A DNA stretch of 7,680 bases from HGM04593 sp045578665. Its GTDB lineage: Bacteria; Bacteroidota; Bacteroidia; Bacteroidales; Bacteroidaceae. The first letter of the stretch is position 1. The number at the start of each line of letters is the position of its first letter. Location of the stretch: the NCBI GenBank assembly GCA_045578665.1, contig JAZNKR010000204.1, forward strand, positions 1-7,680, written 5' to 3'. The translations under genes and the position numbers were made by a program. The notes below the pieces were generated by a model, which was given only the letters and a program-made list of their open reading frames with translations, had not been told where the DNA came from and made no database searches. Positions 1-5,607 of this stretch are shown here, one piece after another.

Positions 1-208
1 AGTCATCAGTATCACCCACTTGCCGCAGATTGCAGCCAAGGGCACCGCGCACTACAAGGTATATAAGGAGGACACGGAAGATGCTACCGTCAGCCACATC
101 CGCACACTCACTACCGACGAGCGCATCAGCGAACTCGCACAGATGATGAGCTCCGGCACCCTCACCGAGGCGGCCATCAACAATGCACGCGAGATGCTGG
201 GGGTATAA
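1..208 (+). CDS. recN: DNA repair protein RecN, C-terminal fragment (5' end outside window)
   Basis: This is the last 69 codons of an SMC-like ATPase involved in double-strand break repair. The frame is open from base 2 and begins VISITHLPQIAAKG. In the RecN/SMC/ABC family this is the strand plus His-switch loop that follows Walker B, with the His in SITH. HYKVYKEDTEDATVSHI and the closing LTEAAINNAREMLGV fit the RecN C-terminus, where the helix after the ATPase core ends the protein. The frame stops at TAA 206-208. There is no start here because the gene enters from the left edge, and full-length RecN is about 550 aa. It converges on the S41 peptidase gene, with a hairpin terminator between them. 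GC-rich codon use resembles the nhaA fragment at the other edge and suggests core chromosome. The identification is from recognised family motifs and is confident. Confidence 0.93.
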   Translation, partial: VISITHLPQIAAKGTAHYKVYKEDTEDATVSHIRTLTTDERISELAQMMSSGTLTEAAINNAREMLGV

Positions 209-247
209 GAATCCAACGAGCGTTTCTTCCCTGCAATACATAACGAC

Positions 248-278
248 AACAAGGGCGTGTCTAAACACGCCCTTGTTT
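248..278. terminator. Bidirectional hairpin terminator between recN and the S41 peptidase gene
   Basis: A perfect 13-bp inverted repeat, AACAAGGGCGTGT (248-260) and ACACGCCCTTGTT (265-277), encloses the 4-nt loop CTAA. The AT base of the stem (AACAA/TTGTT) supplies a short U-rich end in both directions, so it can serve both convergent genes. It starts 39 bp after the recN stop and lies 12 bp past the peptidase stop. Confidence 0.85.
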
Positions 279-289
279 ACTACAGGACC

Positions 290-1555
290 TTAACCGATAA
301 GCTCATTCAACACATATTCTATAATCGTATCCTTGTTATCAAAGAAATCAGCAACCGTCTGTTTAACCTCATGGTGAGGCTCTATACACACTCCTTCCAT
401 TGGAAAGCCTTTGGGAGAGACCCCTGCTTCTCGCGTTGGAATATAAAAGCAGATACCATATTTAGAGGTGAAAACTTTCGGGCCACAACCTGTGTCGCCA
501 GCTGTTCTCTCTCCCACTAACGTAGCAAGCCCACTCTCTTTCAGGTCGAGAGTAAAGCTTTCGGCAGCAGAGATGGTTTTATTACTTGTCAACAAGAACA
601 GTTTGCCTGTATATGCGTTGGGCTGTGGTGTGATATTCCCACTTACACAATGTTTCTGCTTCTTGCAAAGGAGATATTCAGCAATCTTTCGACCGTTATT
701 GCTACTTCCTCCACTGTTGTAACGATTATCGACAATCAAGTACGGCAGATGGCGCACTTGCTCGTATGCCCGTTTGAAATCCTCCACAACAGTATGCATC
801 ATTGACTCCAAATAAATATATCCAACACTGTCGTTTATTATCCTATGATATGCTTGTGATTCCTCGATGGGCATCGTGCAGTTTAATGGAAGATCGAGCG
901 ACAACACTTTACCATCTCTTCGCACACTACACGTAATCAAGGTGTCGGTCGGCGATGTAAAGACTCCGAGCTGAGCCTTACGCAACCGATACTCCTCGGT
1001 CGAGGCAAAAGTGTATCTCTTCTTATTCTCAACATATTGGTCAATAGGCATATTGTTTATGGCAACGATTTCATCTTTATCGCAAAAGCCACAATGAAGA
1101 AGATGCTCACTCGGGTTGGATATAAAGATCCTATCTTCTGCGATTGTAGGATGATACTGTGCTGCATGGCCTCGAAAGAAAGGCCATGCATGACCTATCT
1201 TTAGCGCAGCAAAATACTCATTGAGCATTATACCATAGTCCTCCTTTGTTTGCACCTCACTCCCAATGCTGTTCGAGAATGTGGTATAAAGAGAATCCAT
1301 ATCATAACCTTTTTGCTTGCAAAGCGAACACTCTTCTATAACTTGGTCATGAATGCTCTTGAAATCCTCGGCAAACTGCTCGGGTTCAACAGGGAGTTCT
1401 GAGATATAATAGGATTTCATCTCTTCCTGCTGGCTTTTCGTTATAAACTCTATCAGTGCATCTTTGAAGACAGTAACAGATAACACAATTGCTATCCCCA
1501 ATAAACCAACAATAGACAATATGGAAACAATGAGATATTTGAGAAACTTTTTCAT
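290..1555 (-). CDS. Membrane-anchored S41 family serine peptidase (tricorn/IRBP-like)
   Basis: Predicted 421-aa cell-envelope peptidase. The N-terminus MKKFLKYLIVSILSIVGLLG leads into one long hydrophobic segment (to about residue 30) that acts as signal anchor or uncleaved signal peptide, so the catalytic part is probably periplasmic. The order of motifs matches S41: LKIGHAW with a candidate catalytic His (122), a degenerate PDZ-like stretch (about 140-180), VGYIYLESM, LIVDNRYNSGG (the family's D-R-x-N-x-GG loop), then TISAAES with the likely nucleophile Ser329 before AAE, and VGERTAGDTG. In CtpA-type enzymes the last motif carries the catalytic Lys (GEKT). Here it is Arg, which favours the His/Ser/Glu-type S41 branch. 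I start at the ATG at 1555. A longer frame runs up to a TTG at 1621, but that TTG lies inside the gene's own -7 promoter box. It reads alone on its strand, and its substrate is unknown. Confidence 0.82.
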   Translation of the reverse strand: MKKFLKYLIVSILSIVGLLGIAIVLSVTVFKDALIEFITKSQQEEMKSYYISELPVEPEQFAEDFKSIHDQVIEECSLCKQKGYDMDSLYTTFSNSIGSEVQTKEDYGIMLNEYFAALKIGHAWPFFRGHAAQYHPTIAEDRIFISNPSEHLLHCGFCDKDEIVAINNMPIDQYVENKKRYTFASTEEYRLRKAQLGVFTSPTDTLITCSVRRDGKVLSLDLPLNCTMPIEESQAYHRIINDSVGYIYLESMMHTVVEDFKRAYEQVRHLPYLIVDNRYNSGGSSNNGRKIAEYLLCKKQKHCVSGNITPQPNAYTGKLFLLTSNKTISAAESFTLDLKESGLATLVGERTAGDTGCGPKVFTSKYGICFYIPTREAGVSPKGFPMEGVCIEPHHEVKQTVADFFDNKDTIIEYVLNELIG

Positions 1556-1618
1556 AATCGTAATGCCGTATTCTTTTGTTTGCTTATCTATTAGACGTAA
1601 CAAAACACCTTTTAGTTG

Positions 1619-1626
1619 CAAAGGTA
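1619..1626 (-). promoter_or_regulatory. -7 box of the S41 peptidase promoter
   Basis: On the minus strand the sequence reads TACCTTTG, a perfect match to the Bacteroidetes -7 consensus TAnnTTTG. It lies 64 bp upstream of the ATG at 1555. No good TTTG -33 box sits 19-21 bp upstream; an A-rich tract is there instead. Transcription would start near 1612, leaving a leader of roughly 55 nt. Confidence 0.6.
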
Positions 1627-1689
1627 TGTATTTTTTTGAACTTTATTGTGTTATAAGTGAATTATAGGCCACGAACGAAAAATCACTCG

Positions 1690-1814
1690 CAATAGCCTAT
1701 AAGGTCTGAAAAGAATAGACGAAGACGTACTTTGAAGGTCTTATAGGGTTTGTGCCAGCCATAAGATTCTTATAATCAGCAGTGCAATTTCTCCTAAATG
1801 CACTGGCTGTTTTT
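1690..1814 (+). ncRNA. Candidate structured small RNA ending in an intrinsic terminator
   Basis: This gene-free stretch folds, on paper, into three successive hairpins. The first pairs CCTATAAGGTCT (1696-1707) with AGGTCTTATAGG (1736-1747), 12 pairs of which two are G-U. The second is a short ATAAG/CTTAT stem-loop (1761-1773). The third is a terminator hairpin (1777-1809) followed by TTTTT. The adjacent peptidase gene is transcribed away from here and the HU promoter lies downstream, so the terminator has no annotated client. GCCAG (1754-1758) could also pair with CTGGC (1803-1807) inside the terminator, leaving room for a switching leader. No convincing promoter is visible upstream (a TTTG at 1635 has no good partner), so this is an inference from structure only. 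Confidence 0.3.
1777..1814 (+). terminator. Intrinsic terminator with no upstream gene on its strand
   Basis: The left arm CAGCAGTGCAATTT (1777-1790) pairs with AAATGCACTGGCTG (1796-1809) across the loop CTCCT. There are 13 pairs with one bulged A on the left and one bulged G on the right, followed by TTTTT (1810-1814). Read on the minus strand, the stem is followed by ATTATAAG and has no U tract, so it works only in the + direction. It lies about 100 bp before the HU promoter and may insulate it. Confidence 0.7.
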
Positions 1815-1836
1815 CCGTTTCTACTAACCGAATTAT

Positions 1837-1920
1837 TAAATCACAAGCTTTGATTTAATATTCAGTGTTTATGATTTATTATTCACAACCTTTGAATAGT
1901 AAATCCGTGCTTATGATTTG
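1837..1920. repeat. Array of four tandem 21-bp imperfect palindromes upstream of the HU-type gene
   Basis: The units are 1837-1857, 1858-1878, 1879-1899 and 1900-1920, each exactly 21 bp with no spacer. Eight positions are invariant (3, 5, 6, 13, 15, 16, 17, 19). Each unit has dyad symmetry around position 11, of the form arm-N7-arm. Unit 1 has arms AAATCA/TGATTT. Unit 3 has TATTCA/TGAATA, so both halves changed together and symmetry was kept. Units 2 and 4 are imperfect on one side. The spacer alternates: units 1 and 3 have CAAnCTT, units 2 and 4 have GTGnTTA, giving a 42-bp higher-order period. A 21-bp pitch is two helical turns, so all sites would face the same side. The last unit contains the TTTG -33 box of the HU promoter. 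A dimeric DNA-binding regulator is the natural reader; autoregulation by the HU/winged-helix product is an inference. Confidence 0.8.
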
Positions 1921-1948
1921 GATTTTCGGCAAATATTTTGTATCTTTA
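1917..1948 (+). promoter_or_regulatory. Bacteroidetes-type promoter of the HU-type gene
   Basis: A TTTG -33 box (1917-1920), a 20-bp spacer and TATCTTTA (1941-1948) as -7 box (one mismatch to TAnnTTTG). The start of transcription would fall near 1955, with a leader of about 35 nt before the ATG at 1991. The -33 box is the right end of the fourth 21-bp palindrome, so a protein bound there would compete with or contact RNA polymerase. Confidence 0.72.
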
Positions 1949-1990
1949 CGGAGGTAATAAAGAAAGAAATAGAACCGACAATCAAGGATT

Positions 1991-2614
1991 ATGGCAAAGT
2001 ATATCAAGCAGGAGATGCCCGACATTGCGGGCAAGGGTGAGCATCAAGTGTATTACCGCATGCAGACGGAACGGAATATCGGTGCCGCGGAGTTTGTGGA
2101 AGAAGTGGCAGGACTGGGTACGGGGCTCTGTGAGGGAGCCGTGACGCATGTGCTGGAGCAGATGGTGCAGACTATGGCCCGCCTGTTGGCGGATGGGCAT
2201 ACGGTGACAATAGGTGGGCTCGGGACCTTCCGCACTGCCATAGGCGTGATGGAAGGTAAGGAGCAGGACACCTTCAACGCCGATGAGCCCAAGCGCAATG
2301 CGCAGAGCATCGAGGTGAAGGGAGTGAACTTCCGTGCAGACAAGGCACTGGTCAAGGATATCCGTGTGCAGTGTCGCCTCGAGCGTGGCAAGGAGAGCCG
2401 CTTGCACCGCTCGCCCTACACGCGCGAGGAGCGACTGGCGCGGGCACTTGCCTTCATGGAGGAGCACACGGTGTTGCGCGTGCCTGACTATGTGAAACTG
2501 ACGGGGCTTTCGCGCACCACGGCTTCGCTCGAACTGCGTGAGCTATGCCAAGACCCCACCTCGGGCATCCGCTCTATGGGCCAAAGGGCGAGCAAGGTGT
2601 ATATCAAACGATAA
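1991..2614 (+). CDS. HU-related DNA-binding protein with C-terminal winged-helix-like domain
   Basis: Predicted 207-aa nucleoid-type DNA-binding protein of the HU-related family common in Bacteroidales. Residues 1-125 form the HU-like part: MAKYIKQEM, an amphipathic helical stretch (30-70), then the hallmark GHTVTIGGLGTFRTAIG (69-85). That is the turn and strand leading to the DNA-binding arm in HU proteins. Plain HU is about 90 aa. The extra C-terminal region (about 143-207) reads YTREERLARALAFMEEH, VPDYVKLTGLSRTTASLELR and SKVYIKR, which looks like a helix-turn-helix with a small wing. The ATG at 1991 has a weak AAGGA just before it. The gene sits under its own promoter with the 21-bp palindrome array. 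Its 3' end overlaps a hydrolase fragment in another frame. It is GC-rich like recN. The family call is firm; role and target are unknown. Confidence 0.88.
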   Translation: MAKYIKQEMPDIAGKGEHQVYYRMQTERNIGAAEFVEEVAGLGTGLCEGAVTHVLEQMVQTMARLLADGHTVTIGGLGTFRTAIGVMEGKEQDTFNADEPKRNAQSIEVKGVNFRADKALVKDIRVQCRLERGKESRLHRSPYTREERLARALAFMEEHTVLRVPDYVKLTGLSRTTASLELRELCQDPTSGIRSMGQRASKVYIKR

Positions 2615-2751
2615 AGCCGCAAGCCAAGCACCTGCAATCCATATTCCCTGCCGCGCATATCGAGGTACTCCCCACGATGAATTGCGGGCAATTCCTGATA
2701 GACCACCCCGATGAGGTGGCACGAAGGATTAGCGAGATAGCCTCTCCATAG
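2611..2751 (+). pseudogene. C-terminal remnant of an alpha/beta-hydrolase-like gene
   Basis: In frame +1 the 47 codons before TAG 2749-2751 read KPQAKHLQSIFPAAHIEVLP, then TMNCGQFLIDHPDEVARRI. This resembles the C-terminal end of alpha/beta-hydrolase-fold enzymes, where the last strand and helix carry a pattern like A-x-x-L...P-A-x-I-x-V-L-P...HP-D-E-V-A-x-x-I. The upstream part of the fold, including the nucleophile elbow, is absent because the preceding 620 bp encode the HU-type protein in a different frame. The open frame can be drawn back to 2545, but that part is only HU coding sequence read out of frame. A strong hairpin terminator follows the stop by 4 bp, as expected of a true gene end. 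I infer a broken gene whose front was deleted or replaced. A short expressed peptide cannot be excluded. Confidence 0.5.
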
Positions 2752-2754
2752 CAT

Positions 2755-2796
2755 TACCGTCCGCCCCCCCGTTTGCGGGGTGTCGGACGGTAGTTT
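2755..2796 (+). terminator. Strong GC-rich hairpin terminator behind the HU/hydrolase remnant
   Basis: Outer arms TACCGTCCG (2755-2763) and CGGACGGTA (2784-2792) are perfectly complementary over 9 bp. A C-run and GCGGGG extend the pairing inward around a TTT loop. A short GTTTC tail follows. It would end transcripts coming from the HU-type gene. Confidence 0.8.
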
Positions 2797-3047
2797 CATA
2801 GATACAGGTAGTTGCGGATAAAATGTCATAATATCGTAGGTGTCTTAAGCGTCTCGTATCATCTCGTGGTAGCGAAAATTTTGCATGGGAATTCCTGGCG
2901 TATTGCAGAGGTACAAAGCGCCGACTGCTGATGCGCTTTTGCTGTTGAACCACTCCAATCTGCGTCTTATGAGCCAATGAGGTCATTACTGAAGAATGGT
3001 CTCGTGATTGTCAGAGAAATTTATCAGGAAATAATTGCTACTAGGAA
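2797..3047. other. Gene-free stretch with no convincing coding content
   Basis: No reading frame here looks like a protein I recognise. A minus-strand frame runs across 2729-2986 but has no start context, is rich in Arg and overlaps the terminator, so I do not call it. The only structures seen are a 7-bp inverted repeat AAAGCGC/GCGCTTT (2915-2921 and 2933-2939, 11-nt loop) and the palindrome GGAATTCC (2889-2896). It may be decayed sequence from the junction between core chromosome and the island. Confidence 0.4.
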
Positions 3048-3078
3048 TTTGTTGATTGTGAATAATTGTTTACATTTG
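3048..3078 (+). promoter_or_regulatory. Near-perfect Bacteroidetes promoter at the left edge of the accessory region
   Basis: TTTG (3048-3051), a 19-bp spacer and TACATTTG (3071-3078) match the TTTG/TAnnTTTG consensus at every defined base. Transcription would start near 3085, running into the 36-aa frame at 3170, the 55-aa zinc-type miniprotein at 3349 and possibly on to the membrane protein at 3604, as no terminator is visible between them. Confidence 0.68.
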
Positions 3079-3100
3079 TACCCGAAAAATCCACGCTGAG

Positions 3101-3134
3101 CCTTTTCGTTTGAAAAGGAGGTAGGGGTGGGGGA
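3101..3134. repeat. Hairpin plus G-rich intergenic element
   Basis: CCTTTTC (3101-3107) and GAAAAGG (3112-3118) form a perfect 7-bp stem around GTTT, directly followed by a purine tract ending GTAGGGGTGGGGGAG (3120-3134). The form resembles the short hairpin/G-rich repeats scattered between genes in many Bacteroidetes genomes, though copy number cannot be judged from one window. It lies in the leader of the 3048 promoter, so it would be transcribed and could act as a weak terminator or RNA-stability element. Confidence 0.5.
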
Positions 3135-3169
3135 GTCGGCGGACTGAACAGTGATGTTGTAAATAGAAT

Positions 3170-3280
3170 ATGAGAGACACACCGACTGCTGCTTATCATT
3201 CGTTCACAGATAAAGAACTTGTGACCCGCATCGTTGAGCATAAAAGGAAAAATATAGATGCAGACGAAGGGAAAATATAG
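3170..3280 (+). CDS. Short open frame (36 aa), possibly the start of a truncated gene
   Basis: The frame starts with ATG 3170 and ends with TAG at 3278-3280. The product begins MRDTPTAAYHSFTDKELVTR and ends in a very charged tail (Lys, Asp, Glu). FTDKELVTRIVEHK faintly recalls the N-terminal D-x-E-L-V-x-x-I pattern of sigma-70 family proteins, but 36 residues are far too few and no other sigma region follows. It lies about 85 nt downstream of a near-perfect promoter. Its end falls in a 23-bp tandem duplication that carries the stop codon. It could be a genuine small protein, a decayed gene start, or chance. I do not assign a function. Confidence 0.3.
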   Translation: MRDTPTAAYHSFTDKELVTRIVEHKRKNIDADEGKI

Positions 3281-3290
3281 ATACAGCCAC
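3245..3290 (+). repeat. 23-bp tandem duplication, two copies
   Basis: Copies 3245-3267 and 3268-3290 match at 17 of the first 19 positions (AGGAAAAATATAGATGCAG against AGGGAAAATATAGATACAG), with the last four bases diverged. The repeat lies at the end of the 36-aa frame and supplies its TAG stop. Confidence 0.65.
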
Positions 3291-3348
3291 AAACGATAGA
3301 TAATCAACAATATTTCATGTATAAACAAATATAAACATAATTAAGCGT

Positions 3349-3516
3349 ATGAACCCAATAATGGAAATTCGAGGATTAAAATGTCCCAATCATGACTACC
3401 TGAGAGACAATCACCATTTTACGTATCAGCCAGCATATTCGGGGGCAAGACCATTGAGCAGCACCCGTTGTATTAGGTGTGGATATACCATGTCTTTACA
3501 TAAACCTCAAAAGTAA
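3349..3516 (+). CDS. 55-aa miniprotein with a CxxH...CxxC zinc-binding-type motif
   Basis: The frame reads MNPIMEIRGLKCPNHDYL, an aromatic and His-rich middle (NHHFTYQPAYSGARP), then TRCIRCGYTMSLHKPQK and TAA. Cys12-x2-His15 and Cys41-x2-Cys44, separated by 25 residues, are arranged as in small zinc ribbons. The CIRCGY knuckle is especially typical. No signal peptide or TM segment is seen, so a cytoplasmic protein is expected. A second ATG (codon 5) is an alternative start. It is preceded by an AT-rich leader and lies between the 3048 promoter and the coiled-coil membrane protein gene, 87 bp upstream of the latter. I do not recognise a named family. The paired metal-ligand motifs and clean start and stop make it more likely real than not. 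Confidence 0.55.
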   Translation: MNPIMEIRGLKCPNHDYLRDNHHFTYQPAYSGARPLSSTRCIRCGYTMSLHKPQK

Positions 3517-3603
3517 GTTACTTTTTATGGCACGATGAACCGATATCCATAAGATAATGTCAGATGGGGTATTTGAAGTTATTGACAACTTTTAACTAAT
3601 GAT

Positions 3604-4770
3604 ATGAATATGAACAATCTTGCCAATCTAATCTTTCCAATCTTAATCTTGGTCGTAATAGTAATTTTGCTGATAATGAGAATGAAAGGTCGTAATATTT
3701 ACAAAACTAATTTCATGAAAAGGTGGAACATCTACAAATACTTGTCTCCTGAGAACAGAGTTACTTTTTGGAGTTTTACATCTAATGTGATATTAATAAT
3801 AATCACATTCTGGTTAGGCCTCTCTATGCAACATCTGGTGAACAACTCAGTGCAAGCAGAATCAGCGAAGTTGGCACGTTACCAAATTGTAGATAGGTTT
3901 TATCCTATGTATCAGGAACTTTTTGATTCTTGTTCAAACGTTATGTTTAAAGAGTGTTGGAGGGCTGTTGGTGCACCTGACGATAACGATGGAATAGCAG
4001 TGCTTGATAGTTTTATATCAAATGAGAAAAATTGGGAGGTCATTGATTATACAGCACGTAAAATGCTGGAAATAAGTCACCGTATGGTTCCCTATGTAGA
4101 TGAGAATGTTCGTGACACTCTAAAACGTAATAATAGTCTATTGTTTGCTGGTTGTCAAATAATAGAAATGTTGAATGATACAATTATATTAGATTTTGAT
4201 AGTTTTAAGAGAAAGTTAACTGACGGTTATTTAGAAGCGTCTGTTAGTGGGATTGTTTTACCACAAAGGAATCTCTCCGATTTAACCTGTAATAGTTTTG
4301 AATTGTACAAATTAGTTATGGAATCACGTAGTCAAGCATATGACAGTAATATGAAGAAGCTAATAATACGCTTTTATATGCTGCCTATATTAGGTAATTT
4401 AGATTTTATAAATAAGGAACTCTCTCCGAAGCCAGAGGGTGATCCTGGACAAAAATCAATTCGACTTCTATGTATTAGTCTTCTAATAGGAGGAGCATTG
4501 TATTTGATTATATTGATTGTATTTTTCGATAGGAACTCACTGGAACCAAATCCGAGGATGTCGCAATCTGATTTGGAAAGAATTAGGCAGGAATTAACGT
4601 CGCATAGACAATTGGAAGATAGTTTTAATAGGCAAACAGAGGCTATAAGAAACTATCAACAAGAGATTAAGTCACTGAGAGTGCAAATACAAGGACTGGA
4701 ATCTGCGAATCAATCTTTAAGCGAAGAAATCCAACATTTAAAAGAAATTGAAAAGGAATGTGAATCTTAA
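3604..4770 (+). CDS. Three-TM membrane protein with C-terminal coiled coil, function unknown
   Basis: A 388-aa protein I cannot assign to a named family. Residues 8-26 are strongly hydrophobic (TM1), followed by a basic linker. Residues 53-74 (VTFWSFTSNVILIIITFWLG) form TM2. About 75-285 is a mostly helical domain with scattered Cys. TM3 is at 286-308 (IRLLCISLLIGGALYLIILI). The tail 320-386 is a highly charged, Gln/Glu/Leu-rich coiled coil beginning SQSDLERIRQELTSHRQLED. With a basic segment after TM1, the central domain is probably periplasmic and the coiled coil cytoplasmic, as in a scaffold or sensor that passes a signal inwards. Codon use is AT-rich, clearly unlike recN and nhaA, which suggests acquired DNA. 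The start MNMNN at 3604 follows an AT-rich leader. It precedes the PP2C operon by 179 bp; partnership is plausible but not shown. Confidence 0.75.
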   Translation: MNMNNLANLIFPILILVVIVILLIMRMKGRNIYKTNFMKRWNIYKYLSPENRVTFWSFTSNVILIIITFWLGLSMQHLVNNSVQAESAKLARYQIVDRFYPMYQELFDSCSNVMFKECWRAVGAPDDNDGIAVLDSFISNEKNWEVIDYTARKMLEISHRMVPYVDENVRDTLKRNNSLLFAGCQIIEMLNDTIILDFDSFKRKLTDGYLEASVSGIVLPQRNLSDLTCNSFELYKLVMESRSQAYDSNMKKLIIRFYMLPILGNLDFINKELSPKPEGDPGQKSIRLLCISLLIGGALYLIILIVFFDRNSLEPNPRMSQSDLERIRQELTSHRQLEDSFNRQTEAIRNYQQEIKSLRVQIQGLESANQSLSEEIQHLKEIEKECES

Positions 4771-4949
4771 CCGATTTCTTGGGGCGCAGGTGGAAACTTT
4801 CGTGGCAATCTTAGGTTAACATATCCATGTCCTTTGGTTACCGTAGGAGTTTTCACTTGCGTTGTTTTTTTTGCTTACGAGTGATAGAAAATTGTGGGTG
4901 AAAGTACTCTGTACTATAAAAGTACAAATAACCAGAAACAACCATCACA
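4771..4949 (+). promoter_or_regulatory. Intergenic region before the PP2C operon, with AGTAC repeats
   Basis: No clear terminator follows the coiled-coil gene and no strong TTTG/TAnnTTTG pair precedes the operon, so cotranscription is possible. The notable element is AGTAC-TCT-GTACT (4903-4915), a 5-bp dyad, followed 5 bp later by a third AGTAC (4921-4925), ending 24 bp before the ATG. It could be an operator or a small leader hairpin. Confidence 0.35.
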
Positions 4950-5603
4950 ATGAAACTGCATGAGCTATTGGCACAGTACACATGGGAAGAGGTGTGCAGC
5001 ACATTGAGAACATGGTATGGAGCTTCTGCTATTGATGATGCTTCGTACAAGAAGGCTATCTCGGCTCTTAGAGAAACTCAATGGGTAGACTCCAAATATA
5101 AGATATGCGTACATATGTATTGTGATGAACAGGAAGGACGGGTAGCATATGATGTGGGAGGAAATCGGAGTGATGTGGGAGGAGAGAATTATGACATCGC
5201 ATATCTCCCATGGCGGGAATGGTTAGGAATGGAGATAGAAGAGGATACGCTACAGAAGATTCCCGAGTTATATATATTGTCTGCATGTGTGGGGGAGATG
5301 ACTTCATGGGGGTATAGTGAAAGGCAAAGGACGGAGGAAATGATAAAAGAGTTTAACGAAGGACAAATGATCAGTAGCAAATATAGATGTCCTGATATTG
5401 TTTGTCCTTTAGAGAGTTATATAACCGTGGAGGAATTTGATGCTAAAATGAATGACGCCCAAAGCAGACTGAGACAATCTGTAGTAGAAAAACTTGTCGC
5501 CATGAGTAAACTGACGCGAATGAAACGTGTAGCCTTGGTATTGGGTATTACCACTATCATGTTCTTGGCATTGTCTATTGCTCTACTGATTAAAATATAT
5601 TGA
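4950..5603 (+). CDS. Tail-anchored protein, possibly DUF6557-like
   Basis: A 217-aa protein, first gene of a tight four-gene operon. The N-terminus MKLHELLAQYTWEEVCSTLR and the pattern LPWREWLGMEIEEDT (86-100) followed by an E-x-x-x-x-A-x-x-x-x-E-M-T-x-x-G-Y segment (106-122) recall a Bacteroidales family I associate with DUF6557, of unknown function; this match is from memory and not certain. Residues 155-192 are helical and charged. Residues 193-214 (VALVLGITTIMFLALSIALL) form a single C-terminal TM helix with only a few residues after it, so it is a tail anchor that leaves the main domain in the cytoplasm. VAYDVGGNRSDVGGENYD (65-82) contains a short internal duplication of DVGG. The next gene starts 4 bp after the stop, so the two are probably translationally coupled. 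Confidence 0.72.
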   Translation: MKLHELLAQYTWEEVCSTLRTWYGASAIDDASYKKAISALRETQWVDSKYKICVHMYCDEQEGRVAYDVGGNRSDVGGENYDIAYLPWREWLGMEIEEDTLQKIPELYILSACVGEMTSWGYSERQRTEEMIKEFNEGQMISSKYRCPDIVCPLESYITVEEFDAKMNDAQSRLRQSVVEKLVAMSKLTRMKRVALVLGITTIMFLALSIALLIKIY

Positions 5604-5607
5604 CATT

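Noticed and set aside
1556..1621. Longer N-terminus of the S41 peptidase from TTG at 1621
   Set aside because: The TTG is part of the TACCTTTG -7 box, and the ATG at 1555 gives a normal signal anchor directly at the N-terminus.
1837..1920. Tandem repeats read as a small CRISPR array
   Set aside because: Units abut without spacers, are palindromic, and no cas gene is present; an operator array fits better.
1982..2467. 161-aa frame on the minus strand
   Set aside because: Antisense shadow of the HU-type gene; rich in His, Leu and Cys with no family resemblance and no promoter.
2729..2986. 85-aa minus-strand frame, and a possible minus promoter TACCTCTG at 2906-2913
   Set aside because: The frame crosses a strong terminator, is Arg-rich with no recognisable domain, and the -7-like box has a mismatch and no TTTG 19-21 bp upstream.
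3041..3328. 95-aa minus-strand hydrophobic frame
   Set aside because: Antisense to the promoter, hairpin and AT-rich leader; its proline and serine runs come from the G-rich tract, not from a protein domain.
4771..4884. In-frame open stretch after the coiled-coil gene stop (37 codons, hydrophobic end)
   Set aside because: It has no start codon or family resemblance, and the coiled coil ends normally in charged residues, so chance is the simplest reading.
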